Below are positions 1-6,146 of a stretch of DNA of 23,470 nucleotides, piece after piece. The notes beneath the pieces were generated by a model. That model saw only the letters and a program-made list of their open reading frames with translations. It searched no databases and was not told where the DNA came from. Numbering within the stretch: the stretch's first letter is position 1; each line of letters opens with the position of its first letter. A program made the position numbers and the translations under genes. The stretch comes from G039029935 sp039029935 (GTDB lineage: Bacteria; Chloroflexota; Anaerolineae; Caldilineales; Caldilineaceae), in the NCBI GenBank assembly GCA_039029935.1, contig JBCCFC010000027.1:1-23470 (forward strand), read 5' to 3'.

Positions 1-107
1 GCTGATTATGCGTCGAGGATACGGCTATCGTAATTTTCGACATTTTGTTCTTCGCATCCTCACTGAGTGTGGTGCTCCTACTTGATCCCACTCATGGACG
101 AAGAGCC
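1..107 (+). mobile_element. right end of an ISL3-family insertion sequence (partial)
   Basis: This is the transposase tail plus the probable terminal inverted repeat at 87-107. Read inward from 107 the repeat is GGCTCTTCGTCCATGAGTGG, and the GGCTCTTCG start is typical of ISL3-family ends. The partner end lies outside the window. Confidence 0.7.
2..85 (+). CDS. ISL3-like transposase, C-terminal end (truncated by window edge)
   Basis: Only the last 27 codons are inside the window, read in frame from base 2 to a TGA at 83-85. The peptide contains RRGYGYRNFRHFVLRIL followed by TECGAPT. A basic stretch followed by YGYRNFxxFxLRIL close to the stop is the usual end of ISL3-family (IS204/IS1001/IS1165 type) transposases, which are DDE enzymes that move the element by cutting at its terminal inverted repeats. 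The call is strengthened by a terminal repeat starting GGCTCTTCG read inward at 107-87, just after the stop. The catalytic part lies outside the window, so intactness cannot be judged. Confidence 0.75.
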   Translation: MIMRRGYGYRNFRHFVLRILTECGAPT

Positions 108-115
108 AAAATTTT
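108..115. repeat. candidate 8-bp target-site duplication (AAAATTTT)
   Basis: AAAATTTT directly abuts the presumed IS end. ISL3 elements usually duplicate 8 bp and favour A+T-rich targets, so length and composition fit. The second copy would lie outside the window, so this is only a candidate. Confidence 0.4.
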
Positions 116-517
116 AAAAGTCCTGTTGAACTGTAGATTACCTGTTATCTCCCTTTTTGTCCATTTCCTATCTCAACCACAGAATCCGTTAGAACTAGTT
201 AAATTCGCTGACAGCATATGGAAATTTGAGCATTTTGGTATCCTTCCTCGTAACGCTAACAATCTATCTACAACGGGCTGGAAGCCTGTGTTACACTCCC
301 TTGCTGGAATTATACCGTAAGACATTTGTTTTGTGAAGTTTGTACAAATATGACCCGACCAGCCAATCATGATGACTTGCACATGACTATCTCTATGACT
401 CCTTATATGACCCCAGACACTAGCCAACATGACCACGCCCTTGCTATGATCCACTCAATTATAGGACGCATTTACAGGTCACTGATAAACACGAATTCAA
501 CAACTGGGAGGATTCTT
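116..517. other. intergenic stretch between IS end and membrane-protein gene
   Basis: About 400 bases with no convincing gene. A frame on + stays open from 326 into the next gene, but its translation is His/Met/Thr-rich and unlike a protein N-terminus. A frame on the other strand covers 173-454 without a credible start or family signature. A small imperfect palindrome lies at 273-289 (ACGGGCT, loop GGA, AGCCTGT), similar to dispersed GGGCTGGAAGCC-type repeats of other bacteria. No strong promoter was recognised. Confidence 0.4.
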
Positions 518-1558
518 ATGCTAAATACAGCTTCATTGAATATGCAATCATCGGGTATCCGCTATACTGGTTTTAATGGTTGGACATCCCTTGTAAACCG
601 TCTATCCAACGGCAATCGCTTTATTGCGTGGAATTTGCACTTCTACCTAGCTACCCTCATCGTTACACTCGCTTTCCTGTTTATTGACACACGCATTGTG
701 ACAGGACAGCTTGTGTGGATGAAACCGCTCAAATTTGCCATTTCGATTTTGATTTATACGCTGACAATGCTGTGGATGGTTAGCTTTGTCGATACGCAGA
801 ACCGATTGAAACGGTGGCTGGTGAATATGCTGATTACTGGTACAGTGATTGGCTTCTTGGTCGAGATGGGTGGCATTTGGATACAGGCGTTTCGGGGTGT
901 ACGAAGCCATTTCAACATTGGAACAACCTTTGATATGACCATCTTTAGTCTGATGGGAACCTTTGTTGTCGTGATTTGGGCGATGAATCTGGTCGCTGCA
1001 CTCTTGCTGCTCTTTGAGCGACTGCCCAACAAAGCCTTTGCATGGTCACTGCGCTGGGCACTTGTGTTGACCTTTATTGGCGCAGGCATTGCTTGGCTGA
1101 TGACGGCACCAACAGTTACACAGCAACAGGAAATTGCGCAAGCTCTAGAAGGCGGCCCAATGCCTACCCTTGTCGGCGCACACAGCGTTGGCGTTGAAGA
1201 TGGTGGAGCCGGAATGCCTATCACGGGCTGGAGTACCGAAGGGGGCGATTTGCGCATACCGCATTTTGTCGGCCTCCACGCCTTGCAAATTATCCCATTG
1301 ATGGGTATCCTAATCCAACGGCGTTATGGGCAGCGGAATCGGAAGAACCGCAAACTTTCCGAGAATCGTCAAACAGCTCTGGTATGGATTGGCTCACTGG
1401 GCTATTTAGGGTTGACTGGGATTCTGACATGGCAAGCCTTACGGGGGCAGCCATTGATTGCACCCGATGCATTGACATTAGGTTCGCTTGGCTTGCTGAT
1501 TTCGGCAGTAGCGTTGGCTTGGTGGCTGGTTTCACGTCAACGTGTCGGTATTGAGTAA
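518..1558 (+). CDS. polytopic membrane protein of unknown function (346 aa)
   Basis: I do not recognise a named function. The protein has about seven hydrophobic helices: near residues 43-60, 71-90, 103-122, 141-166, 178-196, 250-266 and 286-304, with a further one at 318-338. Between helices 5 and 6 is a polar loop carrying GAHSVGVEDGGAGMP and GWSTEGGDLRIPHFVGLHAL, which looks like the conserved signature of an uncharacterised bacterial membrane family. His, Asp and Glu residues there could bind a ligand or metal, but this is inference. The start at 518 is chosen because GGGAGG lies at 506-511 with 6-nt spacing; an upstream in-frame ATG at 326 has no such site and gives an atypical N-terminus. 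The stop TAA runs straight into tandem repeats, and a kinase gene follows on the same strand, so it may be an accessory part of that sensor pathway. Confidence 0.8.
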   Translation: MLNTASLNMQSSGIRYTGFNGWTSLVNRLSNGNRFIAWNLHFYLATLIVTLAFLFIDTRIVTGQLVWMKPLKFAISILIYTLTMLWMVSFVDTQNRLKRWLVNMLITGTVIGFLVEMGGIWIQAFRGVRSHFNIGTTFDMTIFSLMGTFVVVIWAMNLVAALLLLFERLPNKAFAWSLRWALVLTFIGAGIAWLMTAPTVTQQQEIAQALEGGPMPTLVGAHSVGVEDGGAGMPITGWSTEGGDLRIPHFVGLHALQIIPLMGILIQRRYGQRNRKNRKLSENRQTALVWIGSLGYLGLTGILTWQALRGQPLIAPDALTLGSLGLLISAVALAWWLVSRQRVGIE

Positions 1559-1683
1559 GTCAGTGTTCAGTAAGTCAGTGTTCAGTGAGTCAGTATTCAG
1601 TGAGTCAGTAGGTCAGTGAGTCAGTAGTAAAATACCTACCTACTGAACACTGACCTACCGAACACTGACCTACCGAACAGTAA
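1556..1683 (+). repeat. stop-codon-anchored 7/8-nt repeat array with inverted return arm
   Basis: Starting with the TAA of the preceding gene, units such as AGTCAGT, GTTCAGT and AGTCAGTG alternate with a 15-nt super-period to about 1627. After a short TAAAATAC spacer the complementary units follow (TACTGAACACTGACCTACC, repeated once more). The two arms can fold into a long imperfect hairpin, with the best core near 1609-1627 pairing to 1635-1656. It lies between two co-directional genes. Related arrays with the same polarity occur at 6011-6146 and 21800-21880. A role as terminator or mRNA stabiliser is inference. Confidence 0.8.
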
Positions 1684-1705
1684 TTTACGAAGAGTATAGC
1701 GTATT

Positions 1706-3139
1706 ATGATGGACATATTTCAAATTGACAGACCCAGTAAATTTTGGCTACTGATGTCAACGGCCTACGTCACAATTATTGGCGTAGGCATTGCCCTTTT
1801 CCTCAAGCTTTCTACTGTACCACAACAACCTGTACCACAACAACCTCTACCACCACACTTTTCATTTTTACCCAACACAGTCACACAGCAATCTCTGGCT
1901 ATGGCATTGCTCTTTGTCTTTGCGGCGACCATCACGATTACATACTTTTTCCATCGCACCCCTCTCTATGTTCACCTATATATGTTCATCGAGGTACTGA
2001 TTGCTACCTTGATTTTTTCTATCAACCCCGAAAGATGTACAGATGTCGTGATTTTATTTTTCATCCTTAGCGGGTCTATCACAATTTTTCTGCCGTTGAG
2101 AACGGCATCGGCATGGATTGTCGCCATCTATGCCTTTAGCCTGTCATCGGCTGGCTATGCACTAGGATTGGATGCGGTACTCAATATGCTGAGTGCGGCT
2201 GGTGGGCATATGCTCTTCGCTGCCTTTGGCTATATGGTGCGCAAATCGGATGAAGACCATCGACACACTCAGACACTTTTGTCTGAATTACAGGTTGCGC
2301 ATCAGCAGTTGCAGGAGTATGCTGCTCAGTCGCAACAGTTGGCGGTGGCAGAGGAACGCAATCGGTTGGCACGTGAGATGCACGACTCGCTGGGGCATCG
2401 TTTAACTGTTGCCGTGCTACAACTGGAGGGAGCACGGCGGCTGATCCCGATTGAACCGGACCGCGCTGCCGAGACTGTGGGTGCTATGCGGACACAGTTG
2501 AAAGATGCGCTAGCAGAGTTGCGGAAAACCGTCTCGACCTTACGTGAGACGGATACAGGGTCTGATTCTGTGTCTGATTCTGTGTCTGATACAGCAATCA
2601 TCAATGATAGCGATAGCCAAGTTTCGCCTGAAATTTTTGCACAAAGTACGCTGCGTACCGACTTGATGCAAATGGTTCATACCTTTCAAGAAGCGACGGG
2701 ATTGCGGATACATACGGAGATTCCACAAGAACAAGAAATACCGCACCTACCGCCAACCCATCGCTTGGCACTCTACCGTGCGGCACAGGAATCACTGACC
2801 AATGTTCAGCGTCACGCTGTCGCCTCGCAAGCATGGCTTTCATTGGTTATCCACGATGCTGTCCGGATTTATGCTGACGGCCCAGGTGTTATTCATACAA
2901 ATAGAAATCCAGATGAGAACGGTCTACATTATGGGATCCAAGACCTACCTCCAACCATATCCCTGACGGTGGCCGATGATGGTCAGGGGATGCCACCGAC
3001 GATTGAGGATGGACGGTTTGGGCTAACAGGGCTGCGCGAACGGGCGCAACAGTTCAACGGCCACTTCTTTGTGGGGCCACGCACAGAGGGTGGCACAATT
3101 GTCCGATTTGATATTCCGCTAAATAAAAAAACGACATGA
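1706..3139 (+). CDS. NarL-type membrane sensor histidine kinase (477 aa)
   Basis: This is the sensor of a two-component pair: it autophosphorylates on His and passes phosphate to the regulator gene just downstream. Hydrophobic helices lie near residues 14-34, 63-80, 88-105, 114-128, 134-152 and 160-177, with no clear extracytoplasmic domain, so it probably senses within or near the membrane. A coiled coil (about 185-215) leads into a HisKA_3 dimerisation domain with EERNRLAREMHDSLGHRLT and phosphoacceptor H226. The ATPase has the N-box AAQESLTNVQRHA (N366) and G-box DDGQGMP, ending FGLTGLRERAQQFNG. Oddities are a PQQP-type repeat near 39-50, a Ser/Asp repeat (SDSVSDSVSD, 286-295) between the dimerisation and ATPase domains, and a long loop before the G-box. 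The start is the first of two adjacent ATGs; a weak GAAGAG lies about 11 nt upstream. Confidence 0.92.
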   Translation: MMDIFQIDRPSKFWLLMSTAYVTIIGVGIALFLKLSTVPQQPVPQQPLPPHFSFLPNTVTQQSLAMALLFVFAATITITYFFHRTPLYVHLYMFIEVLIATLIFSINPERCTDVVILFFILSGSITIFLPLRTASAWIVAIYAFSLSSAGYALGLDAVLNMLSAAGGHMLFAAFGYMVRKSDEDHRHTQTLLSELQVAHQQLQEYAAQSQQLAVAEERNRLAREMHDSLGHRLTVAVLQLEGARRLIPIEPDRAAETVGAMRTQLKDALAELRKTVSTLRETDTGSDSVSDSVSDTAIINDSDSQVSPEIFAQSTLRTDLMQMVHTFQEATGLRIHTEIPQEQEIPHLPPTHRLALYRAAQESLTNVQRHAVASQAWLSLVIHDAVRIYADGPGVIHTNRNPDENGLHYGIQDLPPTISLTVADDGQGMPPTIEDGRFGLTGLRERAQQFNGHFFVGPRTEGGTIVRFDIPLNKKTT

Positions 3140-3155
3140 GTTGCCTGACCTTTGG

Positions 3156-3204
3156 GAGGTGAGCATCAAGTTTCGCTGGTATCTTTAAAGTTTGTACTCA
3201 CCTC
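3156..3204 (+). promoter_or_regulatory. inverted repeat in the kinase-regulator gap
   Basis: GAGGTGAG at 3156-3163 is matched by CTCACCTC at 3197-3204, an 8-bp stem with a 33-nt loop, inside the 111-nt gap between the kinase stop and the regulator start. It could be an operator or an mRNA processing hairpin. There is no T-run, so it is not a classical terminator. Confidence 0.35.
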
Positions 3205-3250
3205 TCGAAGGCCTTGCCTCATATATCGAATGCCAAAGATGGAGAAAGTT

Positions 3251-3937
3251 ATGTCAGAAAAGATCAACGTATTACTGGTAGATGACCAACGACTGGTTCG
3301 TGAAGGTCTGCGGATGTTGTTGGAGCTTGAAAGCAACTTTCATGTGGTCGGTGAAGCGTCGGATGGGGTGGAGGGATTGGCTCTCTATGCACAGATGAGA
3401 CCGGATGTTGTGTTGATGGATGTCCGAATGCCCAATATGGATGGTGTGGAGGCGACAAGACAGTTATGCGCGCAATACCCAGAGGCGCGCATCCTCATTC
3501 TAACAACATTTGATGATGATGCGTATATCTTTGAGGGCATTCGGTCAGGTGCATTGGGCTATATGCTGAAGGATGTATCGGGTGAGGAGTTAGCCAATGC
3601 TGTGCGCGCTGTGGCGGCAGGCGGGTCGTTGATGGGGCCATCGGTGGCGCGAAAAGTACTTGCCCGTGTGGGTGGAAATCCCGATGCACAGCAGGCCCAT
3701 TTTGGTGGTACAGCAAAAGCACACGTCCCGCCACTCATTGAGCCACTTTCGCACCGTGAATCAGAAATATTACAGCTTGTGGCGCAGGGCTTAAGCAATG
3801 TTGAGATTGCCAACCGGTTACATTTGGCCGAGGGGACGATTAAGAATTATGTCAGTAACATCCTGCAAAAAACGGGAACACGTGACCGTACACAGGCGGT
3901 TCTGCGCGCGCAGGCACTTGGATTAGTTGAGAGTTGA
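3251..3937 (+). CDS. NarL/LuxR-family response regulator (228 aa)
   Basis: DNA-binding partner of the upstream kinase. The receiver domain (about residues 4-122) has the acidic pair D11/D12, phosphoacceptor D57 in VVLMDVRMP, T86 and K107. The C-terminal LuxR helix-turn-helix spans about 160-225 with HRESEILQLVAQGLSNVEIA and GTIKNYVSNILQKTG. Length and order match the NarL family. The start at 3251 is preferred because GGAG lies at 3241-3244 with 6-nt spacing and the protein then begins MSEKINVLLVDDQ, right at the first beta strand; a frame open from 3152 adds residues with no family counterpart. The last codons and the TGA (3935-3937) lie inside a GAGAGTT heptamer array, so repeat expansion has shaped the end of the protein. 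Confidence 0.93.
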   Translation: MSEKINVLLVDDQRLVREGLRMLLELESNFHVVGEASDGVEGLALYAQMRPDVVLMDVRMPNMDGVEATRQLCAQYPEARILILTTFDDDAYIFEGIRSGALGYMLKDVSGEELANAVRAVAAGGSLMGPSVARKVLARVGGNPDAQQAHFGGTAKAHVPPLIEPLSHRESEILQLVAQGLSNVEIANRLHLAEGTIKNYVSNILQKTGTRDRTQAVLRAQALGLVES

Positions 3938-3991
3938 GAGTTGAAAGTTGAGAGTTGAAAGTTGAGAGTTGAGAGTTTGCAGTTGGCAGTG
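3926..3991 (+). repeat. heptamer tandem repeat (GAGAGTT)n overlapping the regulator stop codon
   Basis: Seven contiguous 7-nt units run from 3929 to 3977 (GAGAGTT, with two GAAAGTT variants), then two decayed units to 3991. The regulator stop TGA is formed by the junction of units 1 and 2. Such arrays resemble the short tandemly repeated repetitive sequences known from cyanobacteria. Confidence 0.9.
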
Positions 3992-4012
3992 AACCCAGTA
4001 TCTTAGAACCGC

Positions 4013-4060
4013 TTCACCGTTCCACCGTTCCACCGTTCCACCGCTCAACCGCTCCACCGT
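4013..4060 (-). repeat. octamer tandem repeat (TCCACCGT)n abutting the hybrid-kinase stop codon
   Basis: Six 8-nt units (TTCACCGT, TCCACCGT twice, TCCACCGC, TCAACCGC, TCCACCGT) end one base before the stop codon of the - strand gene that ends at 4062. With the heptamer array at 3926-3991 it fills the gap between two convergent genes. The two arrays differ in unit length and sequence. Confidence 0.88.
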
Positions 4061-4061
4061 T

Positions 4062-5972
4062 CTACCCCAGCGCACTTGCAACGGTTGCCAAGAAGCTGTT
4101 GACCTCAAACGGTTTCTCGATAAATGCATAATAGTCGTGTGGTGTATAGGGGGAAGCCATATGATGACTATAACCCGACATCAAAATAATCTTCTGTTCA
4201 GAAGATAGCTCATAAATACGTTTCATTGCTTCGATACCATTGAGAATGGGCATCTGGATGTCCAGTATTACAAGGTCTATGCTCGATGCATTTTCTTCAT
4301 AAATCGACACGGCCTCACGACCATTGATAGCCGTCAGTACATCAATCCCCTCAGCCTCAAGTAAATCTTGCATTGCGTCCAAAACCGACAAATCGTCATC
4401 AACCACAAGGATTTTCCCCTGCATTTGATTCGTGTCACTATGCGACGGGGATTCATGCAACGGTTTATTTTGGGATTCAACCCGTGGAAAAGCAATCGAA
4501 AATGTTGTCCCGACATCTGGCTCAGTTTGGACCCATATCCCACCGTCATTGCGTTGAATAATGCCCAAGGTCGCGGCCAACCCCAACCCGCGTCCACTGC
4601 CTTTTGTGCTAAAAAATGGCTCAAAAATACGTTCAACCACTACCTCTTCCATGCCAACACCATTATCTTTTAACTCGACAACGGCATAGCCCCCCGCTTG
4701 TAATGGTTCTTTGCTCAGATAATTGGTCAGTTCAGCAGTGGTAAAGTGTTTGACGGATGTGGATATATGTAAGATGCCATCGGGATTTGGGCGAATTGCC
4801 TCATAACCATTGCGAATTAGGTTATGCAATACTTGCTGCACCTGCACACGATCTGCCTCGACCATTAAAGGCTGCTTGGTTAACTCATAGTGGATGACCC
4901 CATCGCGCTCAAATCCAGTGGTAAATAGCTCATGGCTGTGCCGAATCACTTCATTTAAGTCGATCATCTGCAATTCAACTGAGCCTTCCCCCGCATAGGT
5001 CAGGAGTTGTTCGGTCAACTCCGATGCTTTCTCTAATGACGCAAATGCCTTTTCTGTCCGTTTATATGCCCAGCTATCCATAGATAGTTCGCGTTGTAGC
5101 AGTGTAATCTGCAACATGGCCCCCGTCAGCAGGTTGTTAAAGTCATGCGCAATGCCCCCTGCCAAGACGCCTAGACTGTCAAGCCGCTGCATTTGGTTGA
5201 GTACCATCTCGGTTTGACGGCGCGCTGAGACATCACGAAAGACCAATACCGCACCCAAGATTGTATTGTCATGTCCCATAATCGGGGCTGCGCTGTTGTC
5301 GATGGGAATCCGATGACCATTTTTATTAACCAGAAGTGTGTGGTTGGCAAGCCCAATGACAACCCCTTCTGTTAACACACGCTGAATCGGGCTGCTTGTC
5401 GTTTCACCTGTCTTTTCATTGATGACAATAAATATCTCAGATAATGGATGCCCCTTGATTTCATCTTGCGTATAGTCCAATAGCTGTGCTGCAATTGGAT
5501 TGACAAACTCGATTAATCCATCGGCGTCGGTTGTAATCACGGCGTCGCCAATAGAATGCAGTGTGGTTGCCAACCGTTGCTCATTTTTGACAATTTCCTG
5601 CTCAGATGCGTGTTTATAGAGCGCAAGCTCAATGGTAATTTGGAGGACGCGCTCGTGGAATGGCTTGAGGATGTAACCAAAAGGTTCTGTCCGTTTGAGC
5701 CGTTCAACTGTCTGCTGATCCGAATAGGCTGTCAAATAGACCACTGGCACCGCGTATTTTTTGCGCAATTCTGCTGCCAACTGAATGCCATCCATTGACC
5801 CACCCAAAGAGATGTCCACCAGCACAAGATGTGGATGATAGTCAGCCACAAAATGCAAGGCTTCCTCCCCAGTACCAGCAATCCCAACGACCGTATATCC
5901 CCAGGATTTGAGGGTTTCGCTGATATCCACAGCCACCATAATTTCATCTTCAACTACAAGAATTCGTGTCAT
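4062..5972 (-). CDS. hybrid histidine kinase REC-PAS-HisKA-HATPase-REC (636 aa)
   Basis: A soluble phosphorelay kinase with no membrane segment. The N-terminal receiver (about 3-118) has E8/D9 and phosphoacceptor D53 in LVLVDISLGG, of the type often fused to sensor kinases. A PAS domain covers about 130-250 (IGDAVITTDADGLIEFVNP). The dimerisation helix contains LGVLAGGIAHDFNNLLT with H276, the form usual in kinases that act on their own C-terminal receiver. The ATPase has an N-box near NLIRNGYEAI, then DNGVGM and GSGRGLGLAATLGI. The C-terminal receiver has DDD and D571 in DLVILDIQMP. No DNA-binding output is present, so phosphate would go to a protein outside this gene. It lies downstream of, and co-directional with, a second kinase (6147-8093). 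The start ATG has a weak AAGG about 6 nt upstream. Confidence 0.92.
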   Translation of the reverse strand: MTRILVVEDEIMVAVDISETLKSWGYTVVGIAGTGEEALHFVADYHPHLVLVDISLGGSMDGIQLAAELRKKYAVPVVYLTAYSDQQTVERLKRTEPFGYILKPFHERVLQITIELALYKHASEQEIVKNEQRLATTLHSIGDAVITTDADGLIEFVNPIAAQLLDYTQDEIKGHPLSEIFIVINEKTGETTSSPIQRVLTEGVVIGLANHTLLVNKNGHRIPIDNSAAPIMGHDNTILGAVLVFRDVSARRQTEMVLNQMQRLDSLGVLAGGIAHDFNNLLTGAMLQITLLQRELSMDSWAYKRTEKAFASLEKASELTEQLLTYAGEGSVELQMIDLNEVIRHSHELFTTGFERDGVIHYELTKQPLMVEADRVQVQQVLHNLIRNGYEAIRPNPDGILHISTSVKHFTTAELTNYLSKEPLQAGGYAVVELKDNGVGMEEVVVERIFEPFFSTKGSGRGLGLAATLGIIQRNDGGIWVQTEPDVGTTFSIAFPRVESQNKPLHESPSHSDTNQMQGKILVVDDDLSVLDAMQDLLEAEGIDVLTAINGREAVSIYEENASSIDLVILDIQMPILNGIEAMKRIYELSSEQKIILMSGYSHHMASPYTPHDYYAFIEKPFEVNSFLATVASALG

Positions 5973-6010
5973 GTCTGCCTTATTATTATCATTGGTGTAT
6001 ACTTAAATGG

Positions 6011-6146
6011 TAAGTCGGTCGTCGGTGGGTCGGTGGGTCGGTAGGTCGGTAGGTCGGTAGATCAGTAGTCGGTTCTATCGTACTGACCCACTGAATACTG
6101 ACCCACTGAATACTGACCCACTGAATACTGACCCACTGAATACCGA
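6011..6146 (-). repeat. repeat hairpin between two kinase genes (15-mers and inverted 8-mers)
   Basis: Reading + coordinates, 6082-6141 is four identical copies of ACTGACCCACTGAAT, directly following (in - sense) the stop of the kinase that ends at 6147. Across a short spacer, 6011-6069 holds inverted octamers such as GGGTCGGT and AGGTCGGT. On the transcript the order is stop, GTCAGTATTCAGTG units, loop, ACCGACC units, next kinase gene. The motif and polarity match 1556-1683 and 21800-21880. Confidence 0.85.

Noticed and set aside
326..517. N-terminal extension of the membrane-protein gene to an ATG at 326
   Set aside because: The added 64 residues are Met/Thr/His-rich with no family look, and a strong GGGAGG site supports the start at 518.
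754..1257. Open frame on - opposite the membrane-protein gene
   Set aside because: Shadow of the real gene: Ser/Thr/Ala/Pro-biased translation with no family match and no ribosome site.
3152..3250. Longer start for the LuxR regulator
   Set aside because: The extra residues precede the receiver fold without purpose; GGAG with 6-nt spacing marks 3251, and the extension covers an inverted repeat.
6081..6141. CRISPR-like array of regular repeats
   Set aside because: The four 15-bp units are contiguous, without spacers, and there are no cas genes.
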